From assembly GCA_018062515.1 (NCBI GenBank), contig JAGOSC010000099.1, forward strand, positions 1-5,242: a DNA stretch of 5,242 nt. The letters run 5' to 3'. The translations under genes and the position numbers were made by a program. The notes beneath the pieces are model-generated. The model was given only the letters and a program-made list of their open reading frames with translations, ran no database searches and was not told the origin of the DNA. The DNA comes from Candidatus Omnitrophota bacterium (GTDB taxonomy: Bacteria > Omnitrophota > Gorgyraeia > Zapsychrales > Zapsychraceae). Positions 5,012 to 5,242 of the stretch are shown here, in pieces (position 1 is the first letter of the stretch; the number at the start of each line of letters is the position of its first letter).

Positions 5012-5137
5012 TTATATTTTTTGAATACCTTCACCGGCATTCTCTATATCTTTACCTGCGCCTCTCATCATGTTACAGCCCATCAATGATGTCGTTAAAA
5101 AAACCATAATAAGTATCCAAAAATAATTTCGTTTCAT
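5012..5137 (-). CDS. Entericidin-like lipoprotein (41 aa)
   Basis: The 41-residue product has a hydrophobic signal (WILIMVFLTTSLMG) and a cysteine at position 21 in LMGC, then CNMMRGAGKDIENAGEGIQK. The CNxxRGxGKDIxxxGxxI pattern is that of entericidin A/B, small cell-envelope lipoproteins; in E. coli they form a pair described as toxin and antidote. Only one is found here, so a toxin-antidote role cannot be inferred. GAGGA sits about 5 nt before the ATG. It is the first gene of the lipoprotein series, and a promoter-like sequence with a palindrome lies upstream. Confidence 0.82.
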   Translation of the reverse strand: MKRNYFWILIMVFLTTSLMGCNMMRGAGKDIENAGEGIQKI

Positions 5138-5169
5138 ACTATTCCTCGCTTTTATTTAATTTTCAGCGT

Positions 5170-5182
5170 AATCACTGTGATT
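5170..5182. promoter_or_regulatory. 13-bp palindrome upstream of the entericidin-like gene
   Basis: AATCAC-T-GTGATT is a perfect palindrome with one central base, lying 33 nt before the entericidin-like ATG and just downstream of the putative -10. The position fits an operator for a dimeric regulator. It does not match the CRP consensus spacing. Confidence 0.35.
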
Positions 5183-5197
5183 GCCGCCATGGATCGT

Positions 5198-5225
5198 ATT
5201 CTAAAGATCAGTCGTAAATGATCAA
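5198..5225 (-). promoter_or_regulatory. Putative sigma70-type promoter for the lipoprotein block
   Basis: On the minus strand TTGATC (5220-5225) and TAGAAT (5198-5203) are 16 nt apart. The -10 matches TATAAT at 5 of 6 positions and the -35 matches TTGACA at 4 of 6. The -35 is contributed by the 23-bp repeat at the window edge. The entericidin-like start is about 60 nt downstream. Confidence 0.5.
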
Positions 5226-5242
5226 TTGTACCGAGGTATAAC
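5220..5242. repeat. Right copy of the 23-bp direct repeat, cut by the window end
   Basis: This sequence is identical to 3972-3994 over all 23 visible bases, and the flanking base to the left differs (T here, A at 3971). The match therefore has a defined left boundary and runs off the window to the right, so the true repeat is longer. Confidence 0.8.

Noticed and set aside
1..5242. CRISPR array, tRNA, rRNA, transposase or toxin-antitoxin system
   Set aside because: No regularly spaced repeats, tRNA cloverleaf, rRNA signature or transposase motif was seen. A single entericidin-like gene is not enough to call a toxin-antidote pair.

Overview
The window looks like a low-GC, Gram-negative, probably proteobacterial chromosome. 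It encodes lipobox proteins, an entericidin-like peptide, a periplasmic BON-domain protein, and CsbD, DUF1328 and DUF892 stress proteins. The species cannot be fixed from the sequence. Every credible gene lies on the minus strand, so the region reads right to left.

Right block (about 5242 to 4210). Three envelope lipoproteins follow one another: an entericidin-like peptide (5012-5137), a glycine-zipper lipoprotein with a SHOCT-like tail (4735-4968) and a lipoprotein of unknown function (4210-4671). A 23-bp sequence at the right window edge (5220-5242) recurs exactly at 3972-3994, so this block sits between two direct repeats. The left copy belongs to a larger imperfect inverted repeat (3978-4043).

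Middle and left block (about 3972 to 1). A closely packed series of stress-type genes begins just left of the left repeat. In reading order they are: DUF1328 membrane peptide (3676-3837), secreted triple-BON protein (2814-3590), DUF892 ferritin-like protein (2140-2745), single-BON protein without a signal peptide (1767-2156), receiver-only response regulator (1333-1770), truncated second DUF1328 copy (1215-1319) and PAS-only protein (761-1225). A 49-residue putative zinc-binding protein (553-702), a 41-residue CsbD-like protein (266-391) and the start of a secreted protein that leaves the window (1-250) follow. From DUF892 to PAS the genes overlap or nearly touch, which suggests one transcript with translational coupling.

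Working model. This appears to be an envelope and general-stress locus: BON proteins and lipoproteins act at the envelope, DUF892 and CsbD are stress-associated, and PAS and REC proteins supply signalling parts. The two signalling proteins are separate single domains, and no histidine kinase or output domain is present. Both repeat copies place a -35-like hexamer, at the same 16-nt spacing, in front of a -10-like hexamer that reads into the adjacent gene block, so the repeat may contribute promoters. Four of the genes (41 to 53 residues) and a 34-residue truncated copy were found by reading the minus strand directly.
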